Source of the DNA: Microvirga calopogonii
GTDB lineage: Bacteria; Pseudomonadota; Alphaproteobacteria; Rhizobiales; Beijerinckiaceae
Assembly: GCF_003347665.1 (NCBI RefSeq)
Contig: NZ_QDGA01000018.1
Location: 1-64,000, forward strand
Direction of reading: 5' to 3'
DNA: 64,000 nucleotides
Shown: positions 44,973-53,828 of the stretch, piece after piece
How positions within the stretch are numbered: the stretch's first letter is position 1
How the letters are laid out: every line of letters begins with the position of its first letter
Position numbers and translations under genes: made by a program
The notes under the pieces: generated by a model
Seen by the model: only the letters and a program-made list of their open reading frames with translations
Told to the model about the DNA's origin: nothing
Databases searched by the model: none

Positions 44973-45515
44973 ATGAGCACCGATGCCCAATTGCGTCACG
45001 TCGCCAGGGTGGGCGTCGTGACGGGCGCATTCCTGCTGGGGCTCTCCCCGGCCGCGCTCAAGGCCAATGACGGAGACGGCGGGATCGTCCCTCCCGCGCA
45101 ATATGCCAGCCTGCCGTCCAACGAACGCCTCGACGATGCCGACGTGACCGGAAGCCTGCCGGACGCCAAGACTCTCCCCGGTTTCGCCTCGCTCGTGGCG
45201 CATGGAACCATCACGCTGCGCGACAGCGCTCCGACCGATTGCATTCCAGGTGTCTTGCGCGAAGTCGTGGCTTCCGTGGCGGAGAAGTTCGGCCCCGTGA
45301 GCGTCGAGTCGACCCATCGCAGCCGCGGCCGCAACTGGCGTGCGGGAGGGGCGCGCCATTCCCTGCACCTCGCCTGCCGCGCGGTCGATTTCCGGGTGCA
45401 GGCCCGTGCGCGGGGCGTCATGGCCTATCTGCGGGGGCTCCCCCAGGTCGGCGGCCTCAAGATCTATCGAAACGGCATCATCCACATCGACAACGGAGAG
45501 CGTCGTTCCTGGTGA
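44973..45515 (+). CDS. M15-like D,D-peptidase domain protein
   Basis: The 180-aa product has an N-terminal hydrophobic segment (about 11-28) and a C-terminal peptidase M15_3 domain. The zinc ligands are visible as H132 and D139 in SLHLACRAVDFRV and H171 in GIIHIDNG, preceded by ESTHRSRGRN. Members act as D-alanyl-D-alanine carboxypeptidases or hydrolyse peptidoglycan; the actual substrate is not shown. The start has a strong ribosome site that may be hidden by a hairpin. Confidence 0.8.
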   Translation: MSTDAQLRHVARVGVVTGAFLLGLSPAALKANDGDGGIVPPAQYASLPSNERLDDADVTGSLPDAKTLPGFASLVAHGTITLRDSAPTDCIPGVLREVVASVAEKFGPVSVESTHRSRGRNWRAGGARHSLHLACRAVDFRVQARARGVMAYLRGLPQVGGLKIYRNGIIHIDNGERRSW

Positions 45516-45546
45516 CGCTCCATCCAGTCTTGGGTACAACAGCAGG

Positions 45547-46422
45547 ATGTTCGAGAACTTCACGCACCGCCAAATCGAAACCTCCGGGGCCGTCATCAAT
45601 CTCCGCCACGGTGGAAGCGGACCACCCGTTCTTCTGCTGCACGGGCATCCGCAGACGCATGCCATGTGGCACAAGGTGGCACCGAAGTTGGCCCAAAATT
45701 ACACGATCGTCTGCGCCGATCTGCGCGGCTATGGCGACAGTTCCAAGCCTCCGACGACGGCGGATCACGAGCCCTATTCCAAACGCGCCATGGCGCGCGA
45801 TCAGGTCGAGGCGATGCAGGCCCTCGGCTTCGAGCGCTTCGCCATCGTCGGCCACGACCGCGGCGGGCGCTGCGCCTACCGCATGGCGCTCGACCATCCG
45901 GACCGGATCGTCGCGCTGTCGGTCCTCGACATCATTCCCACGGCAGAGCATTTCCAGCGCACGGACATGGCCTTCGCCATGGGCTACTGGCACTGGTTCT
46001 TCCTCGCCCAACCGCATCCCATCCCCGAGCGCCTGATCGCGTCGGATCCGGACGTGTTCTATCTTCGCCGCGGGCGCTCGCTCTTCGATGAAGCGGCGCT
46101 CGCCGAATACCGCCGCTGCTACACCAACCCGGAAACGATCCACGCCATGTGCGAGGATTACCGGGCCGGCGCGACCATCGACATGCGTCTCGACGAAGAG
46201 GACCAGAAGGCCGGACGTCGCATCGCCTGTCCGGTGCAGGCCCTCTGGGGCCTGAAGAACGGGCTGGAGCGCTGGTACGACGTTCTCGCCGTGTGGCGCG
46301 ACTGGGCCGACAGCGTGGAAGGCCACGGCATCGATTGCGGCCATTACCTCGCCGAGGAAGCGCCGGAGGAGACGCTGGCGGCTTTGGAGCCGTTTCTGGC
46401 GAGAGCTTTTGCTCGTAAATAG
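45547..46422 (+). CDS. Haloacetate (fluoroacetate) dehalogenase-like alpha/beta hydrolase
   Basis: The 291-aa product keeps the active-site pattern known from the Rhodopseudomonas fluoroacetate dehalogenase: nucleophile Asp104 with Arg105 and Arg108 in GHDRGGRCAYRM, Asp128 in VLDIIP, the halide-pocket His149-Trp150 in GYWHWFF, Tyr205 in CEDYRAG and His266 in DCGHYLAEE. Spacings 104-128-149 agree with those of the described enzyme. It probably hydrolyses haloacetates to glycolate; whether it defluorinates cannot be read here. The AGG before the ATG is weak. It follows the M15 gene by 31 bases. Confidence 0.85.
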   Translation: MFENFTHRQIETSGAVINLRHGGSGPPVLLLHGHPQTHAMWHKVAPKLAQNYTIVCADLRGYGDSSKPPTTADHEPYSKRAMARDQVEAMQALGFERFAIVGHDRGGRCAYRMALDHPDRIVALSVLDIIPTAEHFQRTDMAFAMGYWHWFFLAQPHPIPERLIASDPDVFYLRRGRSLFDEAALAEYRRCYTNPETIHAMCEDYRAGATIDMRLDEEDQKAGRRIACPVQALWGLKNGLERWYDVLAVWRDWADSVEGHGIDCGHYLAEEAPEETLAALEPFLARAFARK

Positions 46423-46430
46423 GACCTAAG

Positions 46431-46542
46431 CCCTCATCCTGAGGGGATTGCGCCAGCAATCCGTCTCGAAGGACGAGGGTGTCTCCAGTGCTCTCTGGAC
46501 GATCCTTCGAGACGCCTGCCCCGCAGGCTCCTCAGGATGAGG
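46431..46542. repeat. R2 repeat copy
   Basis: Ends CCCTCATCCTGAGGGG and CTCCTCAGGATGAGG with inner arms CGTCTCGAAGGACGAGG and GATCCTTCGAGACGCC. It lies between the convergent dehalogenase and pxpA genes, nine bases from each. Confidence 0.9.
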
Positions 46543-46550
46543 TGAGTGCT

Positions 46551-47321
46551 TTATGAACCAGCCTTCGCGAACGGCGCGATGGTGATGCCGTTCGCCTCCA
46601 GCTTCGCGCGAACCGTCCGCGCCATGGCGACGGCGCTCGGCTCGTCGCCATGCACGCAGATCGTGTCGATCTCGACCGGGATCCGCTTTCCGGACACCGT
46701 CGTGATCGCCCTGTCCTGGACGGCGCGGAGAATGCGCTCGGCTGCGAATTCCGCGTCGTGCAATACGGAACCGGGCTTCTTCCGGCTGGTAAGCGTGCCA
46801 TCGTCCTCGTAGGTGCGATCGGCAAAAATCTCGCGTGCGACGTTCACGCCGATCTGCTCGGACGCCTTCTCCATCAGCAATCCGGGCATGCACACGTTGA
46901 CGAGGCCGGCGTCGACGCCCCTGATGGCGCGGGCGATGGCGAGAGCGAGATCCATGTCCTCGTTCGCCATGTTGTTGAGCGAGCCATGCGCCTTCACGTA
47001 GGTGACCTTGTGCCCTGCAAGCGCCGCGAGAGCCTGCATGGCGCCGATCTGGTAGGCCACCATGCGTTCGATCTCCGCCGGGCTGTCGCCACGGATCACG
47101 CGGCGGCCGAAGCCGTGCAGATCGTTGAAGCCCGGATGCGCCCCGATGGCGACGCCCTTCTGCTTCGCCATCTCGGCCGTGCGGAACATGATGGACGGAT
47201 CGCCCGCGTGATAGCCGCAGGCGATGTTGGCCGAGGAGACGATGTCGAGCATCGCCGCGTCGTCTCCCATCAGCCAGGGGCCGAAGCCTTCGCCCATGTC
47301 GCAGTTGAGATCGATGATCAT
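46551..47321 (-). CDS. pxpA: 5-oxoprolinase subunit A (LamB/YcsF family)
   Basis: PxpA, with PxpB and PxpC, cleaves 5-oxoproline to glutamate with ATP. The 256-aa product has the family start [61 protein letters not shown] and [19 protein letters not shown]. pxpB and pxpC are not adjacent here. I start at MIIDLNCDM; a GTG three codons earlier overlaps the pncB stop as GTGA and is an alternative start. It follows pncB on the same strand. Confidence 0.92.
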   Translation of the reverse strand: MIIDLNCDMGEGFGPWLMGDDAAMLDIVSSANIACGYHAGDPSIMFRTAEMAKQKGVAIGAHPGFNDLHGFGRRVIRGDSPAEIERMVAYQIGAMQALAALAGHKVTYVKAHGSLNNMANEDMDLALAIARAIRGVDAGLVNVCMPGLLMEKASEQIGVNVAREIFADRTYEDDGTLTSRKKPGSVLHDAEFAAERILRAVQDRAITTVSGKRIPVEIDTICVHGDEPSAVAMARTVRAKLEANGITIAPFAKAGS

Positions 47322-47326
47322 GTCCG

Positions 47327-48619
47327 TCACACCAGAACAGGTTGGGCCGTCTGCTGGCCTACATGGAAGATGCGCTTGTAGCGCTCGATTTCCGCCTTCG
47401 GCCCCATGGCCTTCGTCGGATTGTCGGAGAGTTTCACCGTCGGCCGGCCATTGGCCGAGATGACCTTGCAGACGATGGATATCGGGTCGAGCGCACCGTC
47501 GGGAGCGAGGCCGCGAAAATCGTTGGTGAGAAGCGTGCCCCAGCCATAGCCCATGCGCATGCGCCCGCGGAAATGCCGGTGGATCCGCTCGATCACGTCT
47601 ACATCGAGCCCGTCGGAGAAGATCGCGAGTTTGTCCTTCGGATTCTGTCCGCGCTGGCGCCACCATTCGATGGCCTCCTCGCCGCCCTCGATCGGGTCCT
47701 TCGAATCCACCCGAATGCCTGTCCACGACGCCACCCATTCGGGCGCATTCTGCAGGAAGTTCGTGGTGCCGTAGGTATCGGGCAGGATCACGCGCAGGTT
47801 GCCCTCGTAATCCTGCTGCCAATCCGCCAGCACCCGATAGGGCGATTCGGCGAGCTCCTCGTCGCTGTCGGTCAGCGCCGCATAGACCATCGGCAGTTCA
47901 TGGGCGTTCGTGCCCACGGCCTCGACCTCGCGGCGCATGGCGATGAGGCAGTTGGACGTGCCGAGGAAGGATGGACCAAGCCCCTCGATCATCGCCTGCA
48001 CGCACCAGTCCTGCCACAGGAAGCCGTGGCGGCGGCGCGTGCCGAAATCGGAGATCGACAGGTCGGGAAGCTGCTTGAGCCGCTGGATCTTCTCCCAGAC
48101 CCGCGTCATGGCGCGGGCGTAGAGGACCTGAAGCTCGAACTTGCCCATGCCCTTGAGCACGCCGCGCGAGCGCAACTCGTTGAGGATGGCGAGAGCCGGG
48201 ATCTCCCACATGGTGGTCTCGATCCAGCGGCCGTGGAAGGTCAGCACGTATTGGCCGTCCTCCTTTTCGAGCAGGTATTCCGGAAAGCGGAAGGTCTCGA
48301 GCCAGTCCATGAATTCCGGCGAGAACATCTGCCGCTTGCCGTAAAAGGTATTGCCGCGCAGCCAGGTGGATTCGCCCCGCGTCAGGGAGAGACTGCGCAC
48401 ATGGTCGAGCTGCTCGCGCAGCTCCCCGATGTCGATGATGTCGCCCAGGCGGATGCGGGTGGTGCGGTTATGAATGCCGAACGTGACCTGCACGTCCCGG
48501 TGGCGGCGAAAGATCGTCTGCGCCATCAGGAGCTTGTAGAAATCCGTATCCAGGACGGACCGGACGATCGGGTCGATCTTCCAGGTATGGTTATAGACCC
48601 GGGTCGCGATGTCCACCAT
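47327..48619 (-). CDS. pncB: Nicotinate phosphoribosyltransferase
   Basis: PncB makes nicotinate mononucleotide from nicotinate and PRPP with ATP in NAD salvage. The 430-aa product shows [78 protein letters not shown] and [14 protein letters not shown] start at [10 protein letters not shown], with AAGGAG seven bases upstream; an upstream TTG lacks such a site. The pairing with pxpA in one transcript is visible but no pathway link is known. Confidence 0.95.
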   Translation of the reverse strand: MVDIATRVYNHTWKIDPIVRSVLDTDFYKLLMAQTIFRRHRDVQVTFGIHNRTTRIRLGDIIDIGELREQLDHVRSLSLTRGESTWLRGNTFYGKRQMFSPEFMDWLETFRFPEYLLEKEDGQYVLTFHGRWIETTMWEIPALAILNELRSRGVLKGMGKFELQVLYARAMTRVWEKIQRLKQLPDLSISDFGTRRRHGFLWQDWCVQAMIEGLGPSFLGTSNCLIAMRREVEAVGTNAHELPMVYAALTDSDEELAESPYRVLADWQQDYEGNLRVILPDTYGTTNFLQNAPEWVASWTGIRVDSKDPIEGGEEAIEWWRQRGQNPKDKLAIFSDGLDVDVIERIHRHFRGRMRMGYGWGTLLTNDFRGLAPDGALDPISIVCKVISANGRPTVKLSDNPTKAMGPKAEIERYKRIFHVGQQTAQPVLV

Positions 48620-48712
48620 CGCCTGCTCCTTGCCACTCAAAGGAGGCGAGACAATAGCGAAGGGGCGTCCGGGATGAAAGAGCGCCGGCTACAAGACTTC
48701 CATGCAGCCCTG

Positions 48713-49042
48713 TCAGGGCGGCAGGACATCGACCTGGATCGACGCGTAATAGGCCGCCACATCGGCGATATCCTCGTCCGACAGATCTTTCGCTACAATG
48801 TTCATGGATTCGTTCTTGCGGTCGCCCGAGCGATAGGCCTCCAGACTCCTCGTGAGATAGCTTTCGACCTGACCGGCCAGATTGGGCGCTTCCGGGTTCT
48901 TCGAGAGACCGTCGAGACCATGGCAGCCCTGACAGGTGGTGAGCTTCTGGCGCCCTGCCCTGGCATCTCCGGCAGAGGCTGGATCGACGGCAAGGCCGCC
49001 CAGGAGGAGACCCGCCAGGGCGAGAGCATGGATCGGTTTCAT
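48713..49042 (-). CDS. Small periplasmic class I cytochrome c
   Basis: The 109-aa product has a signal peptide (MKPIHALALAGLLLGGLAVD, cleavage after ASA), one haem site TCQGCHGLDG (Cys37, Cys40, His41) and the axial-methionine region KNESMNIVAKDLSDEDIADV. It is encoded 56 bases downstream of the PQQ-type dehydrogenase gene on the same strand and would be its natural electron acceptor. I start at MKPIHALAL; residues further upstream in frame are not coding-like. Confidence 0.88.
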   Translation of the reverse strand: MKPIHALALAGLLLGGLAVDPASAGDARAGRQKLTTCQGCHGLDGLSKNPEAPNLAGQVESYLTRSLEAYRSGDRKNESMNIVAKDLSDEDIADVAAYYASIQVDVLPP

Positions 49043-49098
49043 GATTGCTGTTCCGAGGAGAAGCGGGTGCCCCATGTGAGGCGCCCGTCGAGAAGTGC

Positions 49099-50364
49099 TC
49101 AACGTCCTTCGTAGGAGATGCGGTAGACGGCTCCGGCCGTATCGTCCGAGACCAGGAGAGAACCATCGGGCAGCATGGCGACGTCGACCGGCCGCCCGAG
49201 ATATTCGCCGTTCTCCGTCAGCCACCCTTCCGCAAAGACCTGCGGCTTGTCGGCTGTGCCGTCCGGCTTGATCGGCGTGAACATGATCCGCGCCCCGATC
49301 GGCTTGGTGCGGTTCCAGGAGCCGTGCTGGGCCGAGAAGATGCCGCCCTGGTAGGTCTGCGGGAACATCTTGCCCGAATAGAACATCATGCCGAGATCGG
49401 CCGCGTGCGGAGCCATCTCGGCCTGCGGGCCGACCACGCCGGCCGGAACCGGATCGTCCTTGTACTCGACCGTCCGGACGGTGCCGCCGCCATAATAGGG
49501 GAAGCCGAAGTTCTGTCCCATGTTGGCGATGCGGTTGAGCTCTCCGGGAGGCTGGTCGTCGCCCATGCCGTCGACCTGATTGTCGGTGAACCAGAGAGAC
49601 TTGTCGGCGGGGTTGAAATCGATGCCGACCGAATTGCGGATCCCCGTCGCGTAGACCTCGCGGTTCTTGCCGTCCTGGTCCATCCGGATGATGCCGCCGA
49701 TGCCGACCTCCTTATAGAGCCCCATCTTGTCCTTCGGCGGCACGTTGAAGGGCTGGCCGAGCGCGACATAAAGCTTGTTGTCGGGACCGATCCTGCAGAC
49801 GCGGGCGGTGTGATTGAAGCTTTCCTCCGCCGGCGGGATGAGGTCTCCCTGCTTGGCGACGACGAAAGCCGCCACGTCCGGGCCTTCGTAGAAGAACTCG
49901 GCGGCCGGGAACTGCAGCACCCGGTTCTGTTCCACCACGTAGAGAACGCCGTCGCGCGAGAAGCAGACGCCGTTCGGAATCTTGAACGACACCGATGGCG
50001 CGAATTGCTTGACCTCGTCGGCCACGCGATCCTTGTCGCGGTCCGTGACCACATAGACATTGCTCTTGCGCGTGCCGACGAAGACCACGCCTGCATTGGG
50101 GCCCACGGCCATGTGGCGGGCATCGGGCACGATGGCGTAGAGATCGATCTTGAAGCCGGCAGGGAGCTGGATCTTCTCCAGATTCTTCCGGATGGCGTCG
50201 GCGCGGCGACCTTCCTGGGGGATCGGCCGCGGCTCAGCGGTTCCCGTGCTCTGGAACGACGAGAGCTTTTCCAGATTGCCGGTCGGCGTCTGGGTGGCAG
50301 GCTGGGCGAAACTCGAGGACGCGAAAGCAACAATCGAAACTGCGGCAAGCAGGACGAACTTCAT
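49099..50364 (-). CDS. PQQ-dependent sugar dehydrogenase (soluble type)
   Basis: A 421-aa periplasmic beta-propeller with signal peptide MKFVLLAAVSIVAFASSSFA. Segments typical for the sGDH/L-sorbosone dehydrogenase family are LPAGFKIDLYAIVPDARHMA, VYVVTDRDKDRVADEVKQF, GVCFSRDGVLYVVEQNRVLQ, ATGIRNSVGIDFNPADKSLW with FTDNQVDGMGDD, and FSAQHGSWNRTKPIGARI. The enzyme oxidises an aldose or related sugar with PQQ and passes electrons to cytochrome c. A GGGAGA site precedes the ATG. The cytochrome c gene follows. PQQ synthesis genes are not in the window. Confidence 0.88.
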   Translation of the reverse strand: MKFVLLAAVSIVAFASSSFAQPATQTPTGNLEKLSSFQSTGTAEPRPIPQEGRRADAIRKNLEKIQLPAGFKIDLYAIVPDARHMAVGPNAGVVFVGTRKSNVYVVTDRDKDRVADEVKQFAPSVSFKIPNGVCFSRDGVLYVVEQNRVLQFPAAEFFYEGPDVAAFVVAKQGDLIPPAEESFNHTARVCRIGPDNKLYVALGQPFNVPPKDKMGLYKEVGIGGIIRMDQDGKNREVYATGIRNSVGIDFNPADKSLWFTDNQVDGMGDDQPPGELNRIANMGQNFGFPYYGGGTVRTVEYKDDPVPAGVVGPQAEMAPHAADLGMMFYSGKMFPQTYQGGIFSAQHGSWNRTKPIGARIMFTPIKPDGTADKPQVFAEGWLTENGEYLGRPVDVAMLPDGSLLVSDDTAGAVYRISYEGR

Positions 50365-50490
50365 TGTTTTCTCCCTAAGACTGCCCCCGACGACTTGTTC
50401 TGACGAGCGCCGGACTTATGCGATCCGGATCGATTATTGGTTTGCGCAGCATACCTAAGCTTGTCATGGAGAGGTAGATTAAATCGATGC

Positions 50491-50517
50491 AAAGAAAAGG
50501 GGCCGCATGCGGCCCCT
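50491..50517 (-). terminator. Rho-independent terminator of the PNPOx-like gene
   Basis: Nine-base stem AGGGGCCGC / GCGGCCCCT with a very short loop; on the minus strand it is followed by TTTCTTT. It lies 25 bases after the stop of the gene at 50542. Confidence 0.85.
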
Positions 50518-50541
50518 GAACATTTCACGCTGCAACAGAAG

Positions 50542-51045
50542 TCAGCTCAGGTTGACCTTGGCCTGATCGCCGGGTTTGGGCTGCTCGCCGGTGATGGCGG
50601 CCTTCGCATAGCCGTAGAGATGCACCAGGGTCGAGGACGGACTGTCCCAATATTCGCCCTTGGCCGGGTGAACGCGGATCAGGGCGATCTGCGGATCGTC
50701 CACGCCTTTCGGGAACCAGGCACGCAGGGGCTCCGACCATTTCTTCTCGATCGTCGCCTTGTCGCGCACGATCTCGGCCTTGCCGGTCACCGACACATAG
50801 GTCTGGCTGCTCGGATCGGAATAGGCGAGGTTGACCTCGTTGTCGCGGGAGAGTTCCGTCGTCTTGGGCGACTGGATCTGAGTGAAGAACCAGAGGTCGC
50901 CATGCTCGTCCGCTTCCTGGTTGTGCATGGGCCGGCTGTGAAGCGTACCGTCCGTATCGACGGTGGTCATCATGGCGATCTTCACGTCCTTGATCAGCTC
51001 ATAGAGCTTTCCGGCATTCGGATCGTTATGGCCGTGCTGGTGCAT
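50542..51045 (-). CDS. Pyridoxamine 5'-phosphate oxidase-like general stress protein
   Basis: The 167-aa product of the split-barrel FMN-binding fold has AMMTTVDTDGTLHSRPMHNQ, DLWFFTQIQSPKTTELSRDN, VNLAYSDPSSQTYVSVTGKA and VHPAKGEYWDSPSS, as in the GSP26/PNPOx-like family. Such proteins bind a flavin and are often stress-induced; the reaction is not known. I start at MHQHGHNDP, preceded by GACGAGG. It lies divergent from mrp. Confidence 0.88.
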   Translation of the reverse strand: MHQHGHNDPNAGKLYELIKDVKIAMMTTVDTDGTLHSRPMHNQEADEHGDLWFFTQIQSPKTTELSRDNEVNLAYSDPSSQTYVSVTGKAEIVRDKATIEKKWSEPLRAWFPKGVDDPQIALIRVHPAKGEYWDSPSSTLVHLYGYAKAAITGEQPKPGDQAKVNLS

Positions 51046-51263
51046 CCTCGTCTCCTCGATCTTGCTTGACAGATTCTCGGGAACGATCATCGAAGGCAGA
51101 GCCGCGACCGGTCGACCCGGCTCCCGAGGGGTCCGGTGAACAACGGACAAGGTGCAGTTTGGTTCGGGATATTGCCCCCGGGCTGCCGGGAGCGTCTTAA
51201 CGTACGCGCTCTCGGCCTATACATGAGGAGTAGAAACCTCGGAGCCATTCAGGAGACATCATC

Positions 51264-52391
51264 GTGGCAATTACCCGTGAGCACGTACTGCAGGCTCTGT
51301 CGACCGTTCCGGTCGATGCAGGCGGAACCAACCTCGTCGCGTCGGGCCGCCTGTCCGACGTGGTGGTGGACGATGCGGGCCGGGTCATGTTCTCGATCAC
51401 CATCGAGCCGTCAGAGGCGGCGGCCATGGAGCAGGTGCGTCAGGCCGCCGTCGCGGCCGTGCAGGGCCTCCCGGCCGTGAAGGGGGTCTTCGCCAGCCTC
51501 ACTGCCGACAGGCCGGCCGGCTCCGGAGCATCCTCCCCTTCCCCGTCCGCGCCGCAGCATCCGAGGGCCGCGGCCCAACCGAGGAACCAGCGCATTCCGG
51601 GCGTGCAGCATGTGATCGCCGTCGCGTCCGGAAAGGGCGGCGTCGGCAAGTCGACCACTGCCGCCAACCTGGCGCTCGGCTTGAAGGCGCTGGGCCTGAA
51701 GGTCGGCCTGCTCGATGCGGATATCTATGGCCCCTCCATGCCGAAGCTTCTCGGCATCCACGGCAAGCCGCGCCTGCTCGAGAACCGCATTCTCGAACCC
51801 ATGCAGGCCTACGGCCTCAAGGTCATGTCCATCGGCTTCCTCGTCGAGGAGGAGGCGGCCATGATCTGGCGCGGGCCGATGGTGATGTCGGCGATCACCC
51901 AGATGCTGCGGGAAGTGGCCTGGGGCGATCTCGACGTGCTCGTCGTCGACATGCCGCCCGGCACGGGCGACGCGCAGCTCACCATGGCGCAGGCGACGCC
52001 CCTGGCCGGCGCAGTGATCGTCTCCACGCCGCAGGACCTCGCGCTGATCGATGCGCGGCGCGGCGTCTCCATGTTCAAGCGCGTCGAGATCCCGATCCTC
52101 GGCATCGTCGAGAACATGGCGACCTTCGTCTGCCCCCATTGCGGCCAGAGCTCCCATATCTTCGGACATGGCGGCGCGCGTGACGAGGCCCAGCGCCTGG
52201 GCGTTCCCTTCCTGGGCGAGGTTCCGCTCAACATGACGATCCGCGAGCTGTCGGATGCGGGCCGGCCGGTCGTCGTCGCCGACCCTGATGGGCCGCATGC
52301 GAAGATCTACAAGGACATGGCGCAGCAGGTCTGGACGTCGCTTACGGGCGGCGCAGCCGCACGACCCGCGCCGCGCATCGTGATCGAGTGA
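51264..52391 (+). CDS. mrp: Iron-sulphur carrier ATPase Mrp (ApbC/NBP35 family)
   Basis: Mrp/ApbC binds and delivers iron-sulphur clusters. The 375-aa product has an N-terminal MIP18/DUF59 domain (about 1-80), a linker rich in Ala/Pro, then the P-loop domain with the deviant Walker motif VASGKGGVGKSTTAANLALG, DADIYGPSMPKLLGI, VVDMPPGTGDAQL and the cluster-binding CPHCG. The start is GTG with AGGAG nine bases upstream. The stop overlaps the mobA start by four bases (GTGA), giving a coupled operon with mobA and tusA. Confidence 0.95.
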   Translation: MAITREHVLQALSTVPVDAGGTNLVASGRLSDVVVDDAGRVMFSITIEPSEAAAMEQVRQAAVAAVQGLPAVKGVFASLTADRPAGSGASSPSPSAPQHPRAAAQPRNQRIPGVQHVIAVASGKGGVGKSTTAANLALGLKALGLKVGLLDADIYGPSMPKLLGIHGKPRLLENRILEPMQAYGLKVMSIGFLVEEEAAMIWRGPMVMSAITQMLREVAWGDLDVLVVDMPPGTGDAQLTMAQATPLAGAVIVSTPQDLALIDARRGVSMFKRVEIPILGIVENMATFVCPHCGQSSHIFGHGGARDEAQRLGVPFLGEVPLNMTIRELSDAGRPVVVADPDGPHAKIYKDMAQQVWTSLTGGAAARPAPRIVIE

Positions 52392-53029
52392 ACGGGTCCG
52401 GCATGAGGCCGCCTCCCACTCTCGGTGCTGTGCTTGCGGGAGGCCTTTCGCGGCGCATGGGCGGAGGAGACAAGGTCCTTCGCACCGTCGGCGCGCTCAC
52501 GCTCCTCCAACACGCCACGCAGCGCCTCGCGCCGCAATGCGACGGCATGATCGTCAACGCGAACGGCGACATCTCCCGCTTCGGGACGTCGCCCCATCCC
52601 GTCGTGCCGGATTCGATTGGAGGTCATCTGGGTCCGCTGGCCGGCATCCTGACGGCTCTCGATTGGAGTGCCGCCCATCGGTCCGACATAGAATGGGTCG
52701 TCAGCATTCCAGGAGACACGCCGTTCATCCCGCTGGACCTGGTCGGGCGGCTGCATGGCGCGCGTATCGAGTCAGGAGTGCCCCTCGCCTTCGCCTCGTC
52801 GGGCACGCAGGTTCATTTCGCCGTCGGCCTCTGGCCCGTTTCCCTGCGGCAGGATCTGCGTCGGGCGCTCCTGGAAAAGGACATCCGCAGCGTCCGAGAA
52901 TGGGCGGGGCTCCACGGATATGCGCAAGCCTCATGGCCCATCGCGCCGGCCGATCCGTTCTTCAACATCAACACGCCTGACGATCTGGCCGAGGCGGGCC
53001 GGCTGGCGCAGCAAGGTGGCGCAGGATGA
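52388..53029 (+). CDS. mobA: Molybdenum cofactor guanylyltransferase
   Basis: MobA adds GMP to molybdopterin to make the bis-MGD cofactor. The 213-aa product has GAVLAGGLSRRMGGGDKVLR (nucleotide-binding LAGG-x-S-x-RMG-x3-K), DSIGGHLGPLAGILTALDWS and VVSIPGDTPFIPLDLVGRLH with the metal-binding segment. I use the GTG start overlapping mrp; an ATG five codons downstream is an alternative. It cooperates with moaD, moaE of the left part of the window. Confidence 0.93.
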   Translation: MNGSGMRPPPTLGAVLAGGLSRRMGGGDKVLRTVGALTLLQHATQRLAPQCDGMIVNANGDISRFGTSPHPVVPDSIGGHLGPLAGILTALDWSAAHRSDIEWVVSIPGDTPFIPLDLVGRLHGARIESGVPLAFASSGTQVHFAVGLWPVSLRQDLRRALLEKDIRSVREWAGLHGYAQASWPIAPADPFFNINTPDDLAEAGRLAQQGGAG

Positions 53030-53256
53030 CCGAACTCGATCTATCCGGACTGAAGTGTCCGCTGCCCGTCCTGCGCACGCGAAAAGCCCTGCTCTCCATG
53101 GCGCCCGGCGAAAAATTGCACGTCGTCTGCACGGATCCCCTCGCGGGGATCGACGTGCCCAACCTGATCCGGGAAACCGGCGATGTTCTGGAAGAGCAAA
53201 AGCAGGAAGCCTCCCGGATCAGCTTCCTGATCCGCAAGGCCGGTCCATCCAAATGA
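53026..53256 (+). CDS. TusA-family sulphurtransferase
   Basis: A 76-aa protein with the characteristic LDLSGLKCPLPVLRTRKAL, in which the CPxP cysteine carries a persulphide. E. coli TusA relays sulphur for tRNA thiolation and affects molybdenum cofactor synthesis. The start overlaps the mobA stop as ATGA. Its place behind mobA suggests it serves cofactor or Fe-S sulphur supply here (inference). Confidence 0.9.
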   Translation: MTELDLSGLKCPLPVLRTRKALLSMAPGEKLHVVCTDPLAGIDVPNLIRETGDVLEEQKQEASRISFLIRKAGPSK

Positions 53257-53279
53257 AAAGGCCCGGCATGTGCCGGGCC
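53251..53279 (-). terminator. Terminator for csbD (minus) within the tusA 3' end
   Basis: Eight-base stem GGCCCGGC / GCCGGGCC with loop ATGT. On the minus strand it is followed by TTTTCATTT, fitting a terminator for csbD; on the plus strand only a remote T run follows. It overlaps the last bases of tusA. Confidence 0.7.
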
Positions 53280-53297
53280 CGTTCAATCGCTTTTCGA

Positions 53298-53474
53298 TCA
53301 AGGATTTTTGCGGAGCGAATCCTTGATGCCGCCGACGGTGTTCTGGATCTTGCCTTCGGCCTTATCCATCTTGCCTTCGGCTTCCATCTTCGAGTCGCCA
53401 AGAGCCTTGCCCAGACCTTCCTTGATGCGACCCTTCACGGTCTTCATGCTGCCTTCGGCGCGATCGTTATCCAT
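53298..53474 (-). CDS. CsbD family stress protein
   Basis: The 58-aa product MDNDRAEGSMKTVKGRIKEG contains the CsbD-like repeats KGRIKEGLGKALGD, KMEAEGKMDKAEGK and IQNTVGGIKDSL. CsbD-type proteins are small, charged, four-helix and induced by general stress. AGGAGAAGC lies before the ATG. I start at MDND; upstream codons in frame are not family-like. It converges with the tusA operon. Confidence 0.9.
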   Translation of the reverse strand: MDNDRAEGSMKTVKGRIKEGLGKALGDSKMEAEGKMDKAEGKIQNTVGGIKDSLRKNP

Positions 53475-53828
53475 GGTGCTTCTCCTGAAACTGGACTTCA
53501 GTTGAGGCAACGCCGGTCTGAACGGTTGGTTTCAATGAAAGACCGCCTGCGACAATGCTGTTCATGAATGGGTAAAATGACCCACCGTCAATCAAAACCT
53601 TGCCTATTATTCGCCCCTATACGAGACACCAATTTATAATTTCGAGTCTATTTCGAACGCACTGCTGTGCAGTCTTCGTGCGAATTCTTCCTTTTGTACG
53701 ACGAAAGCATCACTCGTTTTCGCATCAGGTCCCCATTCCTTCCCGTCCGGAGTGGGGTGGACAATCAATTTCAGGACACTAATTCGGACCCGTCATTTAT
53801 ATGTTATAAAGTCATACAGGAACTGCCC
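53475..53828. other. AT-rich gap upstream of the histidine kinase
   Basis: This stretch is clearly poorer in G and C than its surroundings, especially 53555-53660. A frame open from 53667 continues into the kinase but has atypical codons and no ribosome site. It probably holds divergent promoters for csbD and the kinase. No gene or repeat is recognised. Confidence 0.55.

Noticed and set aside
46551-47822. pxpA as part of a longer fusion with pncB
   Set aside because: The extended frame overlaps pncB out of frame; both genes have clean starts and stops of family length.
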